From positions 1 through 51,659 of the forward strand of contig JABGRN010000028.1 of the NCBI GenBank assembly GCA_018648265.1: DNA of 51,659 bases. Direction: 5' to 3'. This document shows, piece by piece, positions 7,332 through 19,219 of the stretch. Position numbers and translations under genes: made by a program. The DNA comes from Prolixibacteraceae bacterium (GTDB taxonomy: Bacteria > Bacteroidota > Bacteroidia > Bacteroidales > Prolixibacteraceae). Under the pieces are notes generated by a model. It had not been told where the DNA came from. It made no database searches and saw only the letters and a program-made list of their open reading frames with translations. Positions within the stretch are counted from its first letter, which is position 1, and every line of letters begins with the position of its first letter.

Positions 7332-7894
7332 AATTTCAATTTAGATGGTTTTAATATTGCTTTAATAATTATTTGATTTTGGGTCATTTAACACAAAAAA
7401 AGACCCTAAAATCCAGTACGGGCAACACTTTAAAACAATCAACCAATTGTTTCTAAAAATTCACAGAATAAAACTAAAAGCCTTATTTATATTAGTTTTA
7501 ATTAAGAATAGATGATATAAATTTAGTTTCATCGAAGTCTTTTATGGGATTTAAAATTCCATATAAAAAAAACAGAATAAGATTTTGCAAATAGCTGTCT
7601 TTGATGAAGGATTTGAGATTTTTAACTTTCAATATTTATCTTAGGAAACAAAGAGTATCGATATTATTTATTTTGAAATAATAGAATTATACCGATTTAA
7701 CAACCAAATGTCGCATACTTTCGTTTTACTCAGCATACTCCTTTGTTGTAGTATCGGCATTAACCATTATAAACTTCGAAATTGCCATGCGGCATTTCAA
7801 AGTACAATTGGTATTATTGGGTCAAATTTAAATTAGGGTTGAAAAAGGGTGCAAATGAAATTTCCGGTATGTTTTACATTAACGTCAATTAAGA
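7332..7894. other. Noncoding gap with two hairpins
   Basis: About 560 bp without a supportable gene between the etfB promoter and the DUF3467 terminator. It is A/T-rich and holds two inverted repeats: 7375-7413 (GATTTTGGGTC against GACCCTAAAATC, one bulge, A-rich loop) and 7773-7803 (ACTTCGAAATTGCC-ATGC-GGCATTTCAAAGT, about 13 paired bases with a bulge and a mismatch). No convincing start codon with a reading frame, tRNA or riboswitch shape is seen. Confidence 0.5.
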
Positions 7895-7930
7895 TCAAAA
7901 AAGAGGAACCAAAACTAATTGATTCCCCTT
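7895..7930 (-). terminator. Intrinsic terminator of the rpoBC-DUF3467 operon
   Basis: On the minus strand, 20 nt after the DUF3467 stop codon, AAGGGGAATC (7921-7930) pairs with GGTTCCTCTT (7901-7910), 8 of 10 positions, and is followed by a run of six T (7895-7900). It would end the long ribosomal/RNA polymerase transcription unit. Confidence 0.7.
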
Positions 7931-7950
7931 GATTATATTTAAATATTTGG

Positions 7951-8277
7951 TTAAGCCTGTGCTGTTGGACCTCCAAAATTCATCGGTGGAATCATGGGAT
8001 TCGAACCAGATTTTACATTTTTAATATTCCCGTGAATAGCTTCGAATTTTTTAACATTATCTTGCAATGCCATTAATAAACGTTTAGCATGTTCAGGTGT
8101 TAGGATTATTCGCGATTTTACATTTGCTTTTGGGATACCCGGCATTATCCGGACAAAATCAACAACAAATTCAGAACTTGAATGTGTTATTACCGCAAGG
8201 TTCGAATAGATTCCCTGAGCAATTTCTTCATTCAATTCAATATTCAGTTGATTAGATTTTTTATCTTTTTCATCCAT
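7951..8277 (-). CDS. DUF3467 protein following rpoC
   Basis: A 108-residue soluble protein matching the DUF3467 family, conserved after rpoC in Bacteroidota; function unknown. Recognisable segments are QGIYSNLAVITHSSSEFVVDFVRIMPG and KSRIILTPEHAKRLLMALQDNVKKFEA, followed by a Gly/Pro/Met-rich tail. The start is placed at MDEKDKK (8277), only 10 bp after the rpoC stop; an earlier in-frame ATG at 8319 would overlap rpoC by 32 bp and add residues with no family match. The close spacing and downstream terminator make it the last gene of the rpoBC transcription unit, which suggests a role linked to transcription or translation, but nothing in the protein itself shows this. Confidence 0.85.
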   Translation of the reverse strand: MDEKDKKSNQLNIELNEEIAQGIYSNLAVITHSSSEFVVDFVRIMPGIPKANVKSRIILTPEHAKRLLMALQDNVKKFEAIHGNIKNVKSGSNPMIPPMNFGGPTAQA

Positions 8278-8287
8278 GATTTTATTC

Positions 8288-11200
8288 TTAATCGATATTA
8301 GACTTTTTTGAATCAACAAGCCGGTCGTATTCTGATTTAGAGCCTACAACAAGATTTTTATATTCTTTTAACCCCGTACCAGCCGGAATCAAATGGCCGC
8401 AAATTACATTTTCCTTCAAACCATCAAGATAATCGGTTTTTCCATTTATTGCCGCTTCGTTAAGTACTTTTGTAGTTTCCTGGAATGAAGCTGCCGACAA
8501 CCAACTACGGGTTTGTAATGAAGCCTTTGTAATTCCTTGTAAAACCTGGCTCGAAGTTGCGGGGATTGCATCCCTGGCTTCCACCAGTTTTTTGTCTTTT
8601 CTCCGCAATTGAGAATTTTCATCCCTTAATCTTCTTGCAGAAATAATCTGACCGGGTTTTAATCCTTCTACATCACCCTGGTCGATAACAACTTTTTTAT
8701 TATAAATCCAGTCGTTTTCAGAGAGAAATTCATTTTTATCAACAACTTGTTTTTCAAGGAACCGGGTATCACCCTGGTCGTGGATTTCAACTTTCCGCAT
8801 CATTTGGCGAATAATAACTTCGTAATGTTTGTCATTAATTTTCACGCCCTGCATCCGATAAACATCCTGAACTTCATTCAAAATATATTCCTGGACAGCG
8901 GTTGGCCCTTTAATTGCCAAAATATCGGAAGGAGTTGTAGCCCCATCAGAAAGCGGTGTCCCAGCCCGGATATAGTCATTTTCCTGAACCAAAATTTGTT
9001 TGGAAAGTGGTACCAGGTATTTTTTAATATCGTTGGTTTTCGAAGTGACAATAATTTCGCGGTTACCCCTTTTAATTTTGCCCATCGAAACTTCACCGTC
9101 AATTTCAGAAACAACTGCCGGGTTCGAAGGGTTACGAGCTTCAAACAATTCGGTCACACGTGGTAAACCTCCTGTAATATCACCAGCTTTACCAGCGGCA
9201 CGCGGAATTTTGACTAAAACCATACCCGCCGTAACCTTTTGTTTATCGGCTATTGCAATATGCCCTCCAACCGGAAGGTTGTACGAGCGCATTGTTTTAC
9301 CTTCTTTATCAACAATCCTTAGCCCCGGATTTTTTGTTTTGTCCCTGGTTTCGATAATTACCTTTTCGCTGTAACCAGTCTGTTCATCCGATTCTTCGCG
9401 GAAAGTAATGCCATCAATAAGATTTTCAAATTCAATGATACCATCAAACTCATTAACAATTACACCGTTAAATGGATCCCACTCACAAATCAGTTTTCCT
9501 TTCCTTACTTCATCACCATTTTTAATATACAATTTCGAACCATAAGGAATTGGATGTGTAGAAAGCGGGATATTAGTATTTTTATCGATAATTTTGAGTT
9601 CTGCCAACCGGCTAACAACAATTTCAATTAAATTACCATCCTCATTTTTATTTTTTACCGAACGTAATTCTTCAATTTCTACATAACCATCGTATTTCGA
9701 TTCAACAGTAGATTGCGCTGAAATGTTACCGGCGATACCTCCAACGTGGAACGTACGTAAAGTAAGCTGTGTTCCGGGCTCGCCAATCGACTGAGCTGCA
9801 ATCACACCAACTGCTTCACCTTTTTGTACCTTTTTGCCAGTTGCCAGGTTTCTTCCATAACATTTGGCACACACACCAACTTTCGATTCGCAAGTTAATA
9901 CTGATCGGATTTCGACACTTTCAATCGGGGAATCGTCGATTACTTTTGCAATTTCTTCAGTAATTTCATCACCCGACTTAACAATTAAATCGCCATTTAA
10001 TGGATGGTAAATATCGTGGACTGATGTCCTACCTATAATCCTGTCGAATAACGAAGCAACAATTTCCTCGTTATTTTTAATGGAAGTTGCCACCAAACCA
10101 CGCAAAGTACCACAATCATCTTCCGAGATAATTGCATCTTGAGCAACATCAACTAAACGTCTGGTAAGATAACCAGCATCAGCAGTTTTCAATGCAGTAT
10201 CGGCCAAACCTTTACGTGCACCGTGGGTTGAAATAAAGTACTCTAGTACCGAAAGCCCTTCTTTAAAGTTTGCAAGAATCGGGTTTTCAATAATTTGAGA
10301 ACCTGTAGAACCAGATTTTTGTGGCTTAGCCATCAAACCCCTCATCCCGCATAACTGCCTGATTTGTTCTTTCGATCCACGGGCACCTGAATCAAGCATC
10401 ATATAAATTGAATTAAATCCCTGCTTGTCGGTGCTAATCGTTTTCATTACAGACTGGGTAAGTTTTGAATTGGCATGGGTCCAGATATCAATAACCTGAT
10501 TATATCTTTCGTTATTTGTAATGAACCCCATGTTGTAATTTGACATTACTTCCTCTACTTCTGCATAACCGTCGCCAACAATTTTTTCTTTGTCTTCGGG
10601 AATAATTACATCGTCGAGGTTAAAAGACAAACCGCCCCGATAAGCCATATTATATCCAAGGTCTTTAATTGCATCGAGGAAAGCTACAGTTCCTGCATTT
10701 CCACTTTTATTAAAAACATTTGTGATGATTGATCTTAATGACTTTTTTGTAAGTAATTGATTAATATATCCTACTTCGCGAGGAACATATTCATTAAAGA
10801 GTACACGTCCTACTGTGGTTTCAATAATGTGTTTAAAATACTCACCTTTTTCGTCAGCATCTTCAACCTTAACTTTTATTATTGCATGGATATCAATCGC
10901 CTTTTCCGCATAGGCAATTGTAACTTCTTCGGACGAATAAAATGTCATGCCTTCTCCTTTTGACCCACGCCGCGGTTTTGTCATATAATACAAGCCAAGT
11001 ACCATATCTTGCGAAGGTACTTGTATTGGCGCACCATTCGCTGGATTTAATAGGTTGTGCGAAGCTAACATTAACAATTGCGCTTCAAGGATTGCAGCAT
11101 TTCCGAGTGGAAGGTGAACTGCCATCTGGTCGCCATCGAAGTCGGCATTAAACCCTGTACAAACCAGTGGGTGAAGCTGAATTGCTTTACCCTCGATTAA

Positions 11201-12556
11201 CACAGGTTGGAAAGCCTGTATCGACAAACGGTGCAAAGTAGGCGCCCTGTTTAATAATACAGGATGTCCTTTTAAAACGTTTTCAAGGATTTCCCAAACT
11301 ACTGGATCTTTCCTATCAACTATTTTTTTCGCCGATTTAACCGTTTTTACAATTCCCCTTTCAATTAATTTTCTAATTACAAAAGGTTTATAAAGTTCGG
11401 CCGCCATATCTTTTGGGATACCGCATTCGTGAATTTGCAATTTTGGCCCGACCACAATTACCGAACGTGCAGAATAATCAACACGTTTTCCTAAAAGGTT
11501 CTGCCTAAACCGGCCTTGTTTCCCTTTTAAACTATCGGAAAGTGATTTAAGCGCGCGATTGTTTTCCGTTTTTACGGCATTTGCTTTTCGCGAATTATCG
11601 TAAAGAGAATCTACAGCTTCCTGAAGCATCCGTTTTTCATTTCTCAGGATCACTTCGGGAGCTTTAATTTCTATCAACCTTTTTAATCGGTTGTTCCTGA
11701 TAATTACCCTACGATAAAGATCGTTCAAGTCGGATGTTGCAAAACGACCGCCATCTAAGGGAACCAAAGGACGGAGATCGGGTGGGATAACAGGTACCAC
11801 ACGTACAATCATCCATTCAGGGCGGTTCAGGTTTTTGCTGGCCCTAAAAGCTTCAACTACCTGCAATCGTTTCAACGCTTCGTTTTTACGCTGCTGAGAT
11901 GTTTCGGTATTTGCTTTATGCCTTAAAGTAAACGATAAATCGTCCAGGTCAATCCTGGCCAGAATTTCGAACAAGGCTTCTGCACCCATTTTGGCGATGA
12001 ACTTATTAGGATCATCGTCATCTAAAAACTGGTTTTCTTTCGAAAGTGTATCAACAATATCAAGGTATTCTTCTTCGGTTAAAAAATCTAATTGTTTAAC
12101 CCCATCAATTGCTTTTTCACCCGGATTAATTACTACGTATCGTTCGTAATAAATAATTGTATCCAATTTTTTTGTTGGGAGGCCGAGTAAATAGCCAATT
12201 TTATTTGGTAACGATTTAAAATACCAGATATGAGCCACGGGAACAACTAAAGAAATGTGCCCCATTCTTTCGCGCCGAACTTTTTTCTCAGTAACCTCAA
12301 CACCACAGCGGTCGCAAACAATACCTTTATACCTAATCCGTTTGTATTTCCCGCAATGGCATTCGTAATCTTTTACAGGTCCGAAAATGCGCTCACAAAA
12401 CAGACCATCGCGTTCAGGTTTATATGTTCTATAGTTAATTGTCTCAGGTTTAAGAACTTCACCAAACGATCTTTCCAAAATTTCTTCTGGTGATGAAAGA
12501 CTAACCGAAACCTTCGAAAAACTAATCTTTGCTTTATTGTCTTTTCTGAATGCCAT
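8288..12556 (-). CDS. rpoC: DNA-directed RNA polymerase subunit beta'
   Basis: A 1422-residue beta' subunit. The first zinc site uses Cys66, 68, 81 and 84 (CHCGKY..CDRCG). The catalytic motif NADFDGDQM at 470-478 supplies the three Asp that hold the active-site magnesium. A second zinc site ([16 protein letters not shown]) lies before the trigger-loop/bridge-helix region with [16 protein letters not shown]. Length and domain order are those of Bacteroidota beta' without large lineage insertions at the N-terminus. The start [16 protein letters not shown] is 53 bp after rpoB, so the two are co-transcribed. Long antisense open frames inside this gene are codon-composition shadows. Confidence 0.98.
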   Translation of the reverse strand: MAFRKDNKAKISFSKVSVSLSSPEEILERSFGEVLKPETINYRTYKPERDGLFCERIFGPVKDYECHCGKYKRIRYKGIVCDRCGVEVTEKKVRRERMGHISLVVPVAHIWYFKSLPNKIGYLLGLPTKKLDTIIYYERYVVINPGEKAIDGVKQLDFLTEEEYLDIVDTLSKENQFLDDDDPNKFIAKMGAEALFEILARIDLDDLSFTLRHKANTETSQQRKNEALKRLQVVEAFRASKNLNRPEWMIVRVVPVIPPDLRPLVPLDGGRFATSDLNDLYRRVIIRNNRLKRLIEIKAPEVILRNEKRMLQEAVDSLYDNSRKANAVKTENNRALKSLSDSLKGKQGRFRQNLLGKRVDYSARSVIVVGPKLQIHECGIPKDMAAELYKPFVIRKLIERGIVKTVKSAKKIVDRKDPVVWEILENVLKGHPVLLNRAPTLHRLSIQAFQPVLIEGKAIQLHPLVCTGFNADFDGDQMAVHLPLGNAAILEAQLLMLASHNLLNPANGAPIQVPSQDMVLGLYYMTKPRRGSKGEGMTFYSSEEVTIAYAEKAIDIHAIIKVKVEDADEKGEYFKHIIETTVGRVLFNEYVPREVGYINQLLTKKSLRSIITNVFNKSGNAGTVAFLDAIKDLGYNMAYRGGLSFNLDDVIIPEDKEKIVGDGYAEVEEVMSNYNMGFITNNERYNQVIDIWTHANSKLTQSVMKTISTDKQGFNSIYMMLDSGARGSKEQIRQLCGMRGLMAKPQKSGSTGSQIIENPILANFKEGLSVLEYFISTHGARKGLADTALKTADAGYLTRRLVDVAQDAIISEDDCGTLRGLVATSIKNNEEIVASLFDRIIGRTSVHDIYHPLNGDLIVKSGDEITEEIAKVIDDSPIESVEIRSVLTCESKVGVCAKCYGRNLATGKKVQKGEAVGVIAAQSIGEPGTQLTLRTFHVGGIAGNISAQSTVESKYDGYVEIEELRSVKNKNEDGNLIEIVVSRLAELKIIDKNTNIPLSTHPIPYGSKLYIKNGDEVRKGKLICEWDPFNGVIVNEFDGIIEFENLIDGITFREESDEQTGYSEKVIIETRDKTKNPGLRIVDKEGKTMRSYNLPVGGHIAIADKQKVTAGMVLVKIPRAAGKAGDITGGLPRVTELFEARNPSNPAVVSEIDGEVSMGKIKRGNREIIVTSKTNDIKKYLVPLSKQILVQENDYIRAGTPLSDGATTPSDILAIKGPTAVQEYILNEVQDVYRMQGVKINDKHYEVIIRQMMRKVEIHDQGDTRFLEKQVVDKNEFLSENDWIYNKKVVIDQGDVEGLKPGQIISARRLRDENSQLRRKDKKLVEARDAIPATSSQVLQGITKASLQTRSWLSAASFQETTKVLNEAAINGKTDYLDGLKENVICGHLIPAGTGLKEYKNLVVGSKSEYDRLVDSKKSNID

Positions 12557-12609
12557 ATTTCTAATTAAAAGATTTTAATACAGAACCAATTCATTTAAGG
12601 CGTTGGAAA

Positions 12610-15600
12610 TTATTCCATCCTTACGCTGAGGCCTAAACCTCTTAGTTCGTGCAACAAAACATTAAGTGACTCGGGAATACCGGGTTGAGGCATCGGTTCG
12701 CCTTTTACAATAGATTCGTATGCTTTGGCCCTTCCCATAACATCGTCCGATTTAACTGTAAGTATTTCCTGAAGTATATGTGCAGCACCAAATGCTTCCA
12801 GTGCCCAAACTTCCATTTCACCAAATCTCTGACCACCAAATTGTGCTTTCCCGCCAAGTGGTTGTTGGGTAATTAATGAATAAGGTCCAATTGACCTGGC
12901 ATGCATTTTATCCTCGACCATGTGCCCCAATTTCATAATATAAATTACACCAACGGTTGCCGGTTGATCAAAAGGTTCACCAGTTTCACCATCAATAAGT
13001 TTGGTTTCACCAAACCTTGGCACACCTGCTTTATCGGTATATTCGCAAATTTGATCGAGGCTTGCACCATCGAAAATAGGAGTTGCAAATTTAACACCTA
13101 ATTCTTTACCGGCCCAACCTAAAACAGTCTCGTAAATCTGCCCCAGGTTCATCCTCGAAGGAACTCCAAGTGGGTTGAGTACAATGTCAACTGGTGTACC
13201 GTCGGCAAGAAATGGCATATCTTCTCTGCGGACTATTCGCGAAACAATCCCTTTATTTCCGTGCCGGCCCGCCATTTTATCACCAATTTGCAGCTTCCGC
13301 TTTTTAGCAATATAAATTTTGGCCAACTGAATAATCCCTGCAGGAAGCTCGTCGCCAATAGTTACATTGTATCTTTCGCGCCGCGCAACAGCGTCAGCAA
13401 CTTTGTACTTCATTATGTAGTTATTAATTACCCTGAAGATTAAATCGTTCTTCAGTTTGTCTGTTGTCCATTTAGTCGGATTAACAGCTTGGTAATCAAT
13501 TTCCTGTAATTGTTTTAAGGTGAATTTAACACCTTTACTAATTACCTCTGACCCATAATAATCTTTTACACCCTGAGAGGTTTTACCGCTAATAAGGGTA
13601 AAAAGTTTATCTTCGAGTTTAGATTTTAATATAGTAACATCCTTCTCAAATTTTTCATCAATCTGATCGAGAAGAGATTTTGTGGCCTGTTTGCCTTTTT
13701 TCTCTTTACCTACCCGGGAAAATAATTTTTTATCGATTACAACTCCTCTCAATGATGGAGAAGCTTTTAATGAAGCATCTTTGACATCTCCAGCTTTATC
13801 ACCAAAAATGGCCCGTAAAAGTTTTTCTTCAGGTGATGGATCGGATTCTCCTTTAGGTGTAATTTTACCAATAAGGATGTCACCAGGTTTTACATCGGCT
13901 CCAATCCTAATTAAACCATTCTCGTCAAGGTTCCGCGTTGCTTCTTCGCTCACATTCGGAATATCGGAAGTAAACTCTTCTACTCCCCTTTTTGTGTCGC
14001 GTACTTCGAGGCTATATTCATCGACATGAACAGAAGTGAAAACATCCTCCCTTACCATTCTTTCTGAAATTACAATTGCATCCTCGTAATTGTAACCCTG
14101 CCATGGCATAAATGCAACCATTAAGTTGCGCCCAAGTGCTAACTCGCCATTTTGGGTAGCATAACCTTCGGTGAGTATTTGTCCTTGCTCAATTCGTTGG
14201 CCCTTTTTTACTATTGGTTTAAGGTCAACAGTTGTCCCCTGATTTGATTTTGAATATTTTGATAATTCATAGGTTACAACTTCGGGGTCGAAACTTACAA
14301 AACGATCTTCTTCAGTTACGTTGTAACGAACAATGATCTGCTTTGCATCAACATACTCAACAACGCCATCGAAATCAGCTTTCACCAAAATCATTGAATC
14401 TGCTGCTGCCCTGGCTTCCAGGCCAGTACCTACAATAGGAGATTCAGGGTTTAACAATGGCACGGCCTGGCGCATCATATTCGAACCCATCAATGCGCGG
14501 TTGGCATCGTCGTGTTCGAGGAATGATATTAATGAGGCTGCAACTGAAGCAATTTGGTTCGGCCCAACATCCATTAATTTTACAACTTCCTTTTCAACCA
14601 CAGGGTAATCTCCATCAAGACGTGATTTTACCCTTTGGTTAATAAAATGACCATCGGAGTCGATAGGGGCATTTGCCTGTGCAATTATTTTTCCTTCTTC
14701 TTCTTCAGCAGTTAAATAAACAACCCCATCATCGGAGAGGTCAACTTTACCGCTTTCAACTTTACGATAAGGTGTTGAAATAAAACCTAAATCGTTAATT
14801 TTTGCAAAAACACACAACGAAGAAATCAAACCAATGTTTGGGCCTTCTGGTGTTTCAATAGGGCACAACCTTCCGTAATGTGTAAAGTGAACGTCCCTAA
14901 CCTCAAATCCCGCTCTTTCTCTCGACAATCCACCAGGTCCCAATGCCGACATACGTCGTTTATGGGTCATCTCGGCTAATGGATTTGTTTGATCCATAAA
15001 CTGCGACAGCGCATTTGTTCCAAAGAATGAATTAATTACAGATGATAAAGTTTTAGAATTAATAAGATCGATAGGTGTAAATACTTCATTATCCCTAACA
15101 TTCATCCGTTCGCGGATTGTACGTGCCATACGCGCCAAACCAACACCAAACTGATTAAACATTTGTTCGCCAACGGTACGTACCCTACGGTTACTTAAAT
15201 GGTCGATATCATCGACATCGGTTTTTGAGTTTACCAATTGGATAAGATATTTGATTATTTCAATAATATCTTCTTTGGTGAGAACCCTTTTGTCAGAATC
15301 TACGTTGAGGCCTAATTTTTTGTTGATCCGATATCTACCTACTTCGCCAAGATCGTACCTTTTGTCGGAAAAGAAGAGTTTATCGATTACGTCTCGGGCA
15401 GTTGCCTCATCAGGTGGTTCGGCATTTCGCAATTGACGGTAAATATGAAGAACTGCTTCTTTTTCAGAATTACATGGATCTTTCTGAAGTGTATTATAAA
15501 TAATCGCAAAATCTTGTTGATTTTGATCTTCCTTGTGTAATAAAATTGTTTTAACCCCCGATTCCAGGATTTCCAATACATGATCTTCGTCAATTATGGT

Positions 15601-16422
15601 TTCACGGTCGATTATTACTTCGTTACGTTCAATGGAAACCACTTCCCCAGTATCTTCATCAACAAAATCTTCAACCCACGATTTTAAAACACGTGCTGCC
15701 AATCTTCTTCCAACAATTTTTTTCAGCCCTGTTTTTGAAACCTTGATTTCGTCAGCCAAATCAAATATTGCAAGAATATCTTTATCACTTTCATATCCGA
15801 TTGCACGGAGAAGAGTTGTAACAGGTAATTTCTTTTTCCTGTCGATGTATGCAAACATAACACTGTTAATGTCAGTCGCAAACTCTATCCACGATCCACG
15901 AAACGGGATCACGCGTGCCGAATACAATTTTGTACCATTGGCATGTAAACTTTGTCCAAAAAATACACCAGGTGATCTGTGCAACTGCGAAACAATAACC
16001 CTTTCGGCCCCATTAATGATAAAGGTTCCTCTGTCGGTCATATATGGTACTGTACCCAAATACACATCTTGTACGACGGTATCAAAATCCTCATGTTCCG
16101 GATCGGTACAATACAACTTTAGTTTTGCTTTTAATGGCACACTAAAAGTTAATCCACGTTCGATACATTCCAAAATGGAATATCGGGGAGGGTCAACCTG
16201 GTAATCGATAAATTCCAACACGAAATTGTTTCGTGTATCCGAAATTGGAAAATTTTCCTCGAATACCCGGAAAAGGCCTTCTACTTTCCTGTTATCAGGA
16301 GTGGTCCTTAACTGAAAAAAATCTTTAAATGATTTAACTTGTACTTCCAAGAAGTCAGGGTAATCAAACCTGGTCTGTGTTGAGGAAAAATTTATCCTCT
16401 CGTTTTTTTTATATATAGACAT
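12610..16422 (-). CDS. rpoB: DNA-directed RNA polymerase subunit beta
   Basis: A 1270-residue beta subunit. Recognisable parts: the N-terminal lobe with [18 protein letters not shown], the rifampicin-region segment [47 protein letters not shown], the flap/active-centre region with [36 protein letters not shown], and the C-terminal clamp [23 protein letters not shown]. The rifampicin cluster carries the sensitive-type residues Asp, His and Ser at their usual places. It follows rplL after 109 bp that contain a terminator-like hairpin, and precedes rpoC by 53 bp. Confidence 0.98.
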   Translation of the reverse strand: MSIYKKNERINFSSTQTRFDYPDFLEVQVKSFKDFFQLRTTPDNRKVEGLFRVFEENFPISDTRNNFVLEFIDYQVDPPRYSILECIERGLTFSVPLKAKLKLYCTDPEHEDFDTVVQDVYLGTVPYMTDRGTFIINGAERVIVSQLHRSPGVFFGQSLHANGTKLYSARVIPFRGSWIEFATDINSVMFAYIDRKKKLPVTTLLRAIGYESDKDILAIFDLADEIKVSKTGLKKIVGRRLAARVLKSWVEDFVDEDTGEVVSIERNEVIIDRETIIDEDHVLEILESGVKTILLHKEDQNQQDFAIIYNTLQKDPCNSEKEAVLHIYRQLRNAEPPDEATARDVIDKLFFSDKRYDLGEVGRYRINKKLGLNVDSDKRVLTKEDIIEIIKYLIQLVNSKTDVDDIDHLSNRRVRTVGEQMFNQFGVGLARMARTIRERMNVRDNEVFTPIDLINSKTLSSVINSFFGTNALSQFMDQTNPLAEMTHKRRMSALGPGGLSRERAGFEVRDVHFTHYGRLCPIETPEGPNIGLISSLCVFAKINDLGFISTPYRKVESGKVDLSDDGVVYLTAEEEEGKIIAQANAPIDSDGHFINQRVKSRLDGDYPVVEKEVVKLMDVGPNQIASVAASLISFLEHDDANRALMGSNMMRQAVPLLNPESPIVGTGLEARAAADSMILVKADFDGVVEYVDAKQIIVRYNVTEEDRFVSFDPEVVTYELSKYSKSNQGTTVDLKPIVKKGQRIEQGQILTEGYATQNGELALGRNLMVAFMPWQGYNYEDAIVISERMVREDVFTSVHVDEYSLEVRDTKRGVEEFTSDIPNVSEEATRNLDENGLIRIGADVKPGDILIGKITPKGESDPSPEEKLLRAIFGDKAGDVKDASLKASPSLRGVVIDKKLFSRVGKEKKGKQATKSLLDQIDEKFEKDVTILKSKLEDKLFTLISGKTSQGVKDYYGSEVISKGVKFTLKQLQEIDYQAVNPTKWTTDKLKNDLIFRVINNYIMKYKVADAVARRERYNVTIGDELPAGIIQLAKIYIAKKRKLQIGDKMAGRHGNKGIVSRIVRREDMPFLADGTPVDIVLNPLGVPSRMNLGQIYETVLGWAGKELGVKFATPIFDGASLDQICEYTDKAGVPRFGETKLIDGETGEPFDQPATVGVIYIMKLGHMVEDKMHARSIGPYSLITQQPLGGKAQFGGQRFGEMEVWALEAFGAAHILQEILTVKSDDVMGRAKAYESIVKGEPMPQPGIPESLNVLLHELRGLGLSVRME

Positions 16423-16462
16423 GTATTTATGCAGGTTTAACTATATAAAACTATAAATACAC

Positions 16463-16501
16463 AAAAAGGTTTAGAATCCTACTTAGGCAAGATTCTAAAC
16501 C
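16463..16501 (-). terminator. rplL-rpoB intergenic hairpin (attenuator or processing site)
   Basis: A perfect 11-bp stem GGTTTAGAATC (16468-16478) / GATTCTAAACC (16491-16501) with a 12-nt loop. On the minus strand it is followed at once by TTTTTGTG, the layout of an intrinsic terminator. Its place between rplL and rpoB matches the E. coli attenuator that lowers rpoBC output relative to ribosomal proteins. Confidence 0.75.
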
Positions 16502-16531
16502 AAATAACCTTATAAAAAGGTCTTAATGCGA

Positions 16532-16912
16532 TTATTTAATTTCAACTTCTGCCCCAGCTTCTTCCAATTGGCCTTTAAGGGCTTCCGCTTCGTCTTTTGA
16601 GACTTTTTCCTTAATTGCTTTAGGAGCGTCATCTACAACTGCTTTAGCTTCTTTTAAGCCAAGGCCAGTTAGTTCTTTAACGAGTTTAACTACTGCAAGT
16701 TTTGATTGGCCTGCTGCGGTTAAAATAACATCAAATTCTGTTTGTTCTGCAGCAGCATCGTCTTCGCCACCGCCTGCTGCTGGTCCTGCAACTGCAACTG
16801 CAGCAGCAGCTGGTTCAATACCATATTCGTCTTTCAGAATACCAGCTAATTCGTTAACCTCTTTAACAGTCAAGTTTACCAACTCCTCTGCAAGCTGTTT
16901 TAAATCTGCCAT
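16532..16912 (-). CDS. rplL: 50S ribosomal protein bL12 (L7/L12)
   Basis: A 126-residue stalk protein. The N-terminal dimerisation helices (1-35) lead to an Ala/Gly-rich hinge (about 36-55) and the C-terminal domain with [41 protein letters not shown], which recruits translation factors. It binds L10, encoded 34 bp upstream. The sequence and length are typical. Confidence 0.97.
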   Translation of the reverse strand: MADLKQLAEELVNLTVKEVNELAGILKDEYGIEPAAAAVAVAGPAAGGGEDDAAAEQTEFDVILTAAGQSKLAVVKLVKELTGLGLKEAKAVVDDAPKAIKEKVSKDEAEALKGQLEEAGAEVEIK

Positions 16913-16946
16913 TTTTATTACTTTTATTAATTATTTCAAAAAAAAA

Positions 16947-17465
16947 CTATTCTTTTTCTTTCAGTGTATCAAGAACACCGTGTATAATATTCCCACCCGA
17001 CTTCAATTGCGATAGCAACGTAGTCATTGGTGATTGTAAAAGAGCAACAACATCAGCAATAAGTTCATTTTTCGATTTAACTGCAATTAGAACTTCAAGT
17101 TGATCTTCTCCCATGTAAACTGATTCTTCAACATAAGCTGCCTTTAAAACAGGTTTTTTATGTTTTTTACTGAAGTCTTTAATCAATTTAGCCGGACTAT
17201 TTGCGTTCTCTGTAAACATTACAGAGGTGTTGCCCTTTAGTGCACCGTAAATTTCTTCGGCATCCTTATTCGAATTTTCCAAAGCTTTACGTAAAAGTGT
17301 ATTCTTAACAACAACCAGTTTTACATCTTGTTTAAAACATAGTCTTCTCAAATCGCTGGTATTCTCAGCATTTAACCCACTAATGTCAGTTAGATAAAAA
17401 TGGTTGTAAGAATCAATTTGTTCTTGTAAATTATTTATAATAACTTTTTTTTCTGAACTCTTCAT
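16947..17465 (-). CDS. rplJ: 50S ribosomal protein uL10
   Basis: A 172-residue stalk-base protein. The N-terminal rRNA-binding domain holds the YLTDISGLNAENTSDLRR segment, KLVVVKNTLLRKAL and GALKGNTSVMF; the C-terminal helix (about 150-172) carries L12 dimers. It starts 12 bp after rplA, leaving no room for a separate L10 leader immediately upstream, so any L10 autoregulatory site would have to lie inside rplA or further up. Confidence 0.96.
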   Translation of the reverse strand: MKSSEKKVIINNLQEQIDSYNHFYLTDISGLNAENTSDLRRLCFKQDVKLVVVKNTLLRKALENSNKDAEEIYGALKGNTSVMFTENANSPAKLIKDFSKKHKKPVLKAAYVEESVYMGEDQLEVLIAVKSKNELIADVVALLQSPMTTLLSQLKSGGNIIHGVLDTLKEKE

Positions 17466-17477
17466 TTTTACAAAATT

Positions 17478-18173
17478 TTAGTCAACAACTGACTTAGGTT
17501 CTACTTGAATACCAGGGCTCATAGTACTGGAGAGATAAATACTTCTGACATAAGTACCTTTGGCTGATGAAGGTTTTAGCTTGTTGATCATGTTCATAAA
17601 TTCAATGGCATTGCCCCTGATTTTATCCGCAGTAAACGAAATTTTACCAATGGATGTGTGGACAATCCCGAATTTATCAACTTTAAAATCGATTTTACCT
17701 TGCTTTACCTCTTTGATGGCTTTTCCAATATCCATAGTTACAGTTCCGCTTTTAGGGTTTGGCATTAAACCACGCGGGCCTAAAATTCTACCCAACTGCC
17801 CTACTTTTCCCATAACAGGGGGCATTGTAATTATAACATCAATATCAGTCCAACCACCTTTTATTTTATCAATGTACTCGTCTAATCCTACAAAGTCAGC
17901 TCCGGCGTCGGTAGCTTCCTGTTCTTTGTCAGGTGTTACCATTGCCAAAACACGGACTTCTTTTCCAGTTCCATGGGGTAACGAAACTACGCCTCTAACC
18001 ATCTGGTTAGCTTTTCTGGGATCCACTCCAAGCCTAACATCAATATCAACTGAGGCATCGAATTTGGTATAAGTGATTTCTTTTACCAATTCTGAGGCTT
18101 CATCTATTGAATAAATTTTGCTTTTTTCGAGTTTCTCAAGAGAAGCTTTTTTATTTTTCGTAATTCTGCCCAT
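17478..18173 (-). CDS. rplA: 50S ribosomal protein uL1
   Basis: A 231-residue L1-stalk protein, with [36 protein letters not shown] near the N-terminus and the signature [16 protein letters not shown] in the middle domain. It binds 23S rRNA and in many bacteria represses its own operon. It follows rplK by 14 bp. No L1 leader mimic was identified by eye. Confidence 0.97.
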   Translation of the reverse strand: MGRITKNKKASLEKLEKSKIYSIDEASELVKEITYTKFDASVDIDVRLGVDPRKANQMVRGVVSLPHGTGKEVRVLAMVTPDKEQEATDAGADFVGLDEYIDKIKGGWTDIDVIITMPPVMGKVGQLGRILGPRGLMPNPKSGTVTMDIGKAIKEVKQGKIDFKVDKFGIVHTSIGKISFTADKIRGNAIEFMNMINKLKPSSAKGTYVRSIYLSSTMSPGIQVEPKSVVD

Positions 18174-18187
18174 CGTAAAAAATTTAT

Positions 18188-18631
18188 TTAGTTATTGAAT
18201 GGAGAAGTACCTTTCACAGTAATCCCCATGCTTCTGGCAGTACCAGCTACCATTCGCATTGCCGATTCAACAGTAAAGCAATTCAAGTCAACCATTTTGC
18301 CTTCGGCAATTTGTTTAACCTGATCCCAGGTCACCGAACCCACTTTTGTAACATGTGGTTCGGGCGATCCTTTTTTAAGCTTTGCTGATTCGATCAGTTG
18401 CACCGCCACAGGAGGTTGTTTAATAATAAAATCAAACGATTTGTCTGCATAAACAGTTATTATCACAGGTAACACTTTACCAGCCTGGTCTTGTGTCCTT
18501 CCGTTAAACTGTTTGCAAAACTGCATTATATTCACTCCCTTGGCACCCAATGCTGGCCCCACCGGTGGCGACGGATTGGCCGCACCACCTTTAATCTGTA
18601 ATTTAATTAATCCAGCTATTTCTTTCGCCAT
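18188..18631 (-). CDS. rplK: 50S ribosomal protein uL11
   Basis: A 147-residue GTPase-centre protein: [38 protein letters not shown] (Pro-rich N-terminal domain) and the rRNA-binding C-terminal domain ending [20 protein letters not shown]. It follows nusG by 20 bp in the secE-nusG-rplKAJL string. Nothing unusual. Confidence 0.97.
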   Translation of the reverse strand: MAKEIAGLIKLQIKGGAANPSPPVGPALGAKGVNIMQFCKQFNGRTQDQAGKVLPVIITVYADKSFDFIIKQPPVAVQLIESAKLKKGSPEPHVTKVGSVTWDQVKQIAEGKMVDLNCFTVESAMRMVAGTARSMGITVKGTSPFNN

Positions 18632-18651
18632 AACAAAAAATTAAAGCAATT

Positions 18652-19200
18652 CTATTCCTTTTCGACTTGCAAAAAGCTAAGTTCCAAAGGAGTTTTACGT
18701 CCAAAAATCTTCACCATTACTTGTAGCTTTTTCTTTTCCTCATTGATTTCTTCAATGGTTCCATTAAAGCCATTAAATGGTCCGTCGATTACTTTTACGG
18801 TTTCTCCTACCACGAACGGGATATTCAATTCTTCATCAGTTTCAGCAAGTTCATCAACTCTTCCCAGAATCCTGTTTACTTCGTTTTGCCTCATTGGAAC
18901 CGGATCTCCACCTTTGGTGTCGCCTAAGAACCCGATTACATTTGGAAAATTCCTTAGTGTATGTGTAACTTCACCCACTAAAGCTGCTTCAATTAAAACA
19001 TAGCCTGGAAAGAAATTTCTTTCTTTACTGATTTTTTTACCGTTTCTAATTTGATAAACCTTTTCGGTTGGTATTAAAACCTGATCTACAAAACCCTTTA
19101 GATCTCCATTTGCGATTTCGTTTTCGATGTATTCTTTTACTTTCTTCTCCTTGCCACCAATTGCGCGCAGAACATACCATCTTTTACTATTTTCGCTCAT
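18652..19200 (-). CDS. nusG: Transcription antitermination factor NusG
   Basis: A 182-residue housekeeping NusG. The NGN domain (about 6-115) starts RWYVLRAIGGKEKKVKEYIE and includes FFPGYVLIEA; the KOW domain (about 130-182) has VGETVKVIDGPFNGFNGTIEEINEEKKKLQVMVKIFGR. It binds the RNA polymerase clamp and couples transcription to ribosomal S10 or Rho. Its place between secE and rplK marks it as the core paralogue, not a polysaccharide-operon UpxY-type specialised NusG. It is 19 bp after secE. Confidence 0.97.
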   Translation of the reverse strand: MSENSKRWYVLRAIGGKEKKVKEYIENEIANGDLKGFVDQVLIPTEKVYQIRNGKKISKERNFFPGYVLIEAALVGEVTHTLRNFPNVIGFLGDTKGGDPVPMRQNEVNRILGRVDELAETDEELNIPFVVGETVKVIDGPFNGFNGTIEEINEEKKKLQVMVKIFGRKTPLELSFLQVEKE

Positions 19201-19219
19201 TTCTGTCTAAGGATTTTAA

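Noticed and set aside
8278-8319. Longer DUF3467 protein overlapping rpoC
   Set aside because: The added residues do not resemble the family, and the internal ATG at 8277 gives the usual length with a 10-bp gap to rpoC.
8747-9374. Long antisense open frames inside rpoC
   Set aside because: They lie within a highly conserved gene, have no recognisable domains, and follow from codon bias of rpoC.
15596-16204. 202-codon antisense frame inside rpoB
   Set aside because: Opposite strand of conserved rpoB sequence, with no family match and no promoter; most likely a coding shadow.
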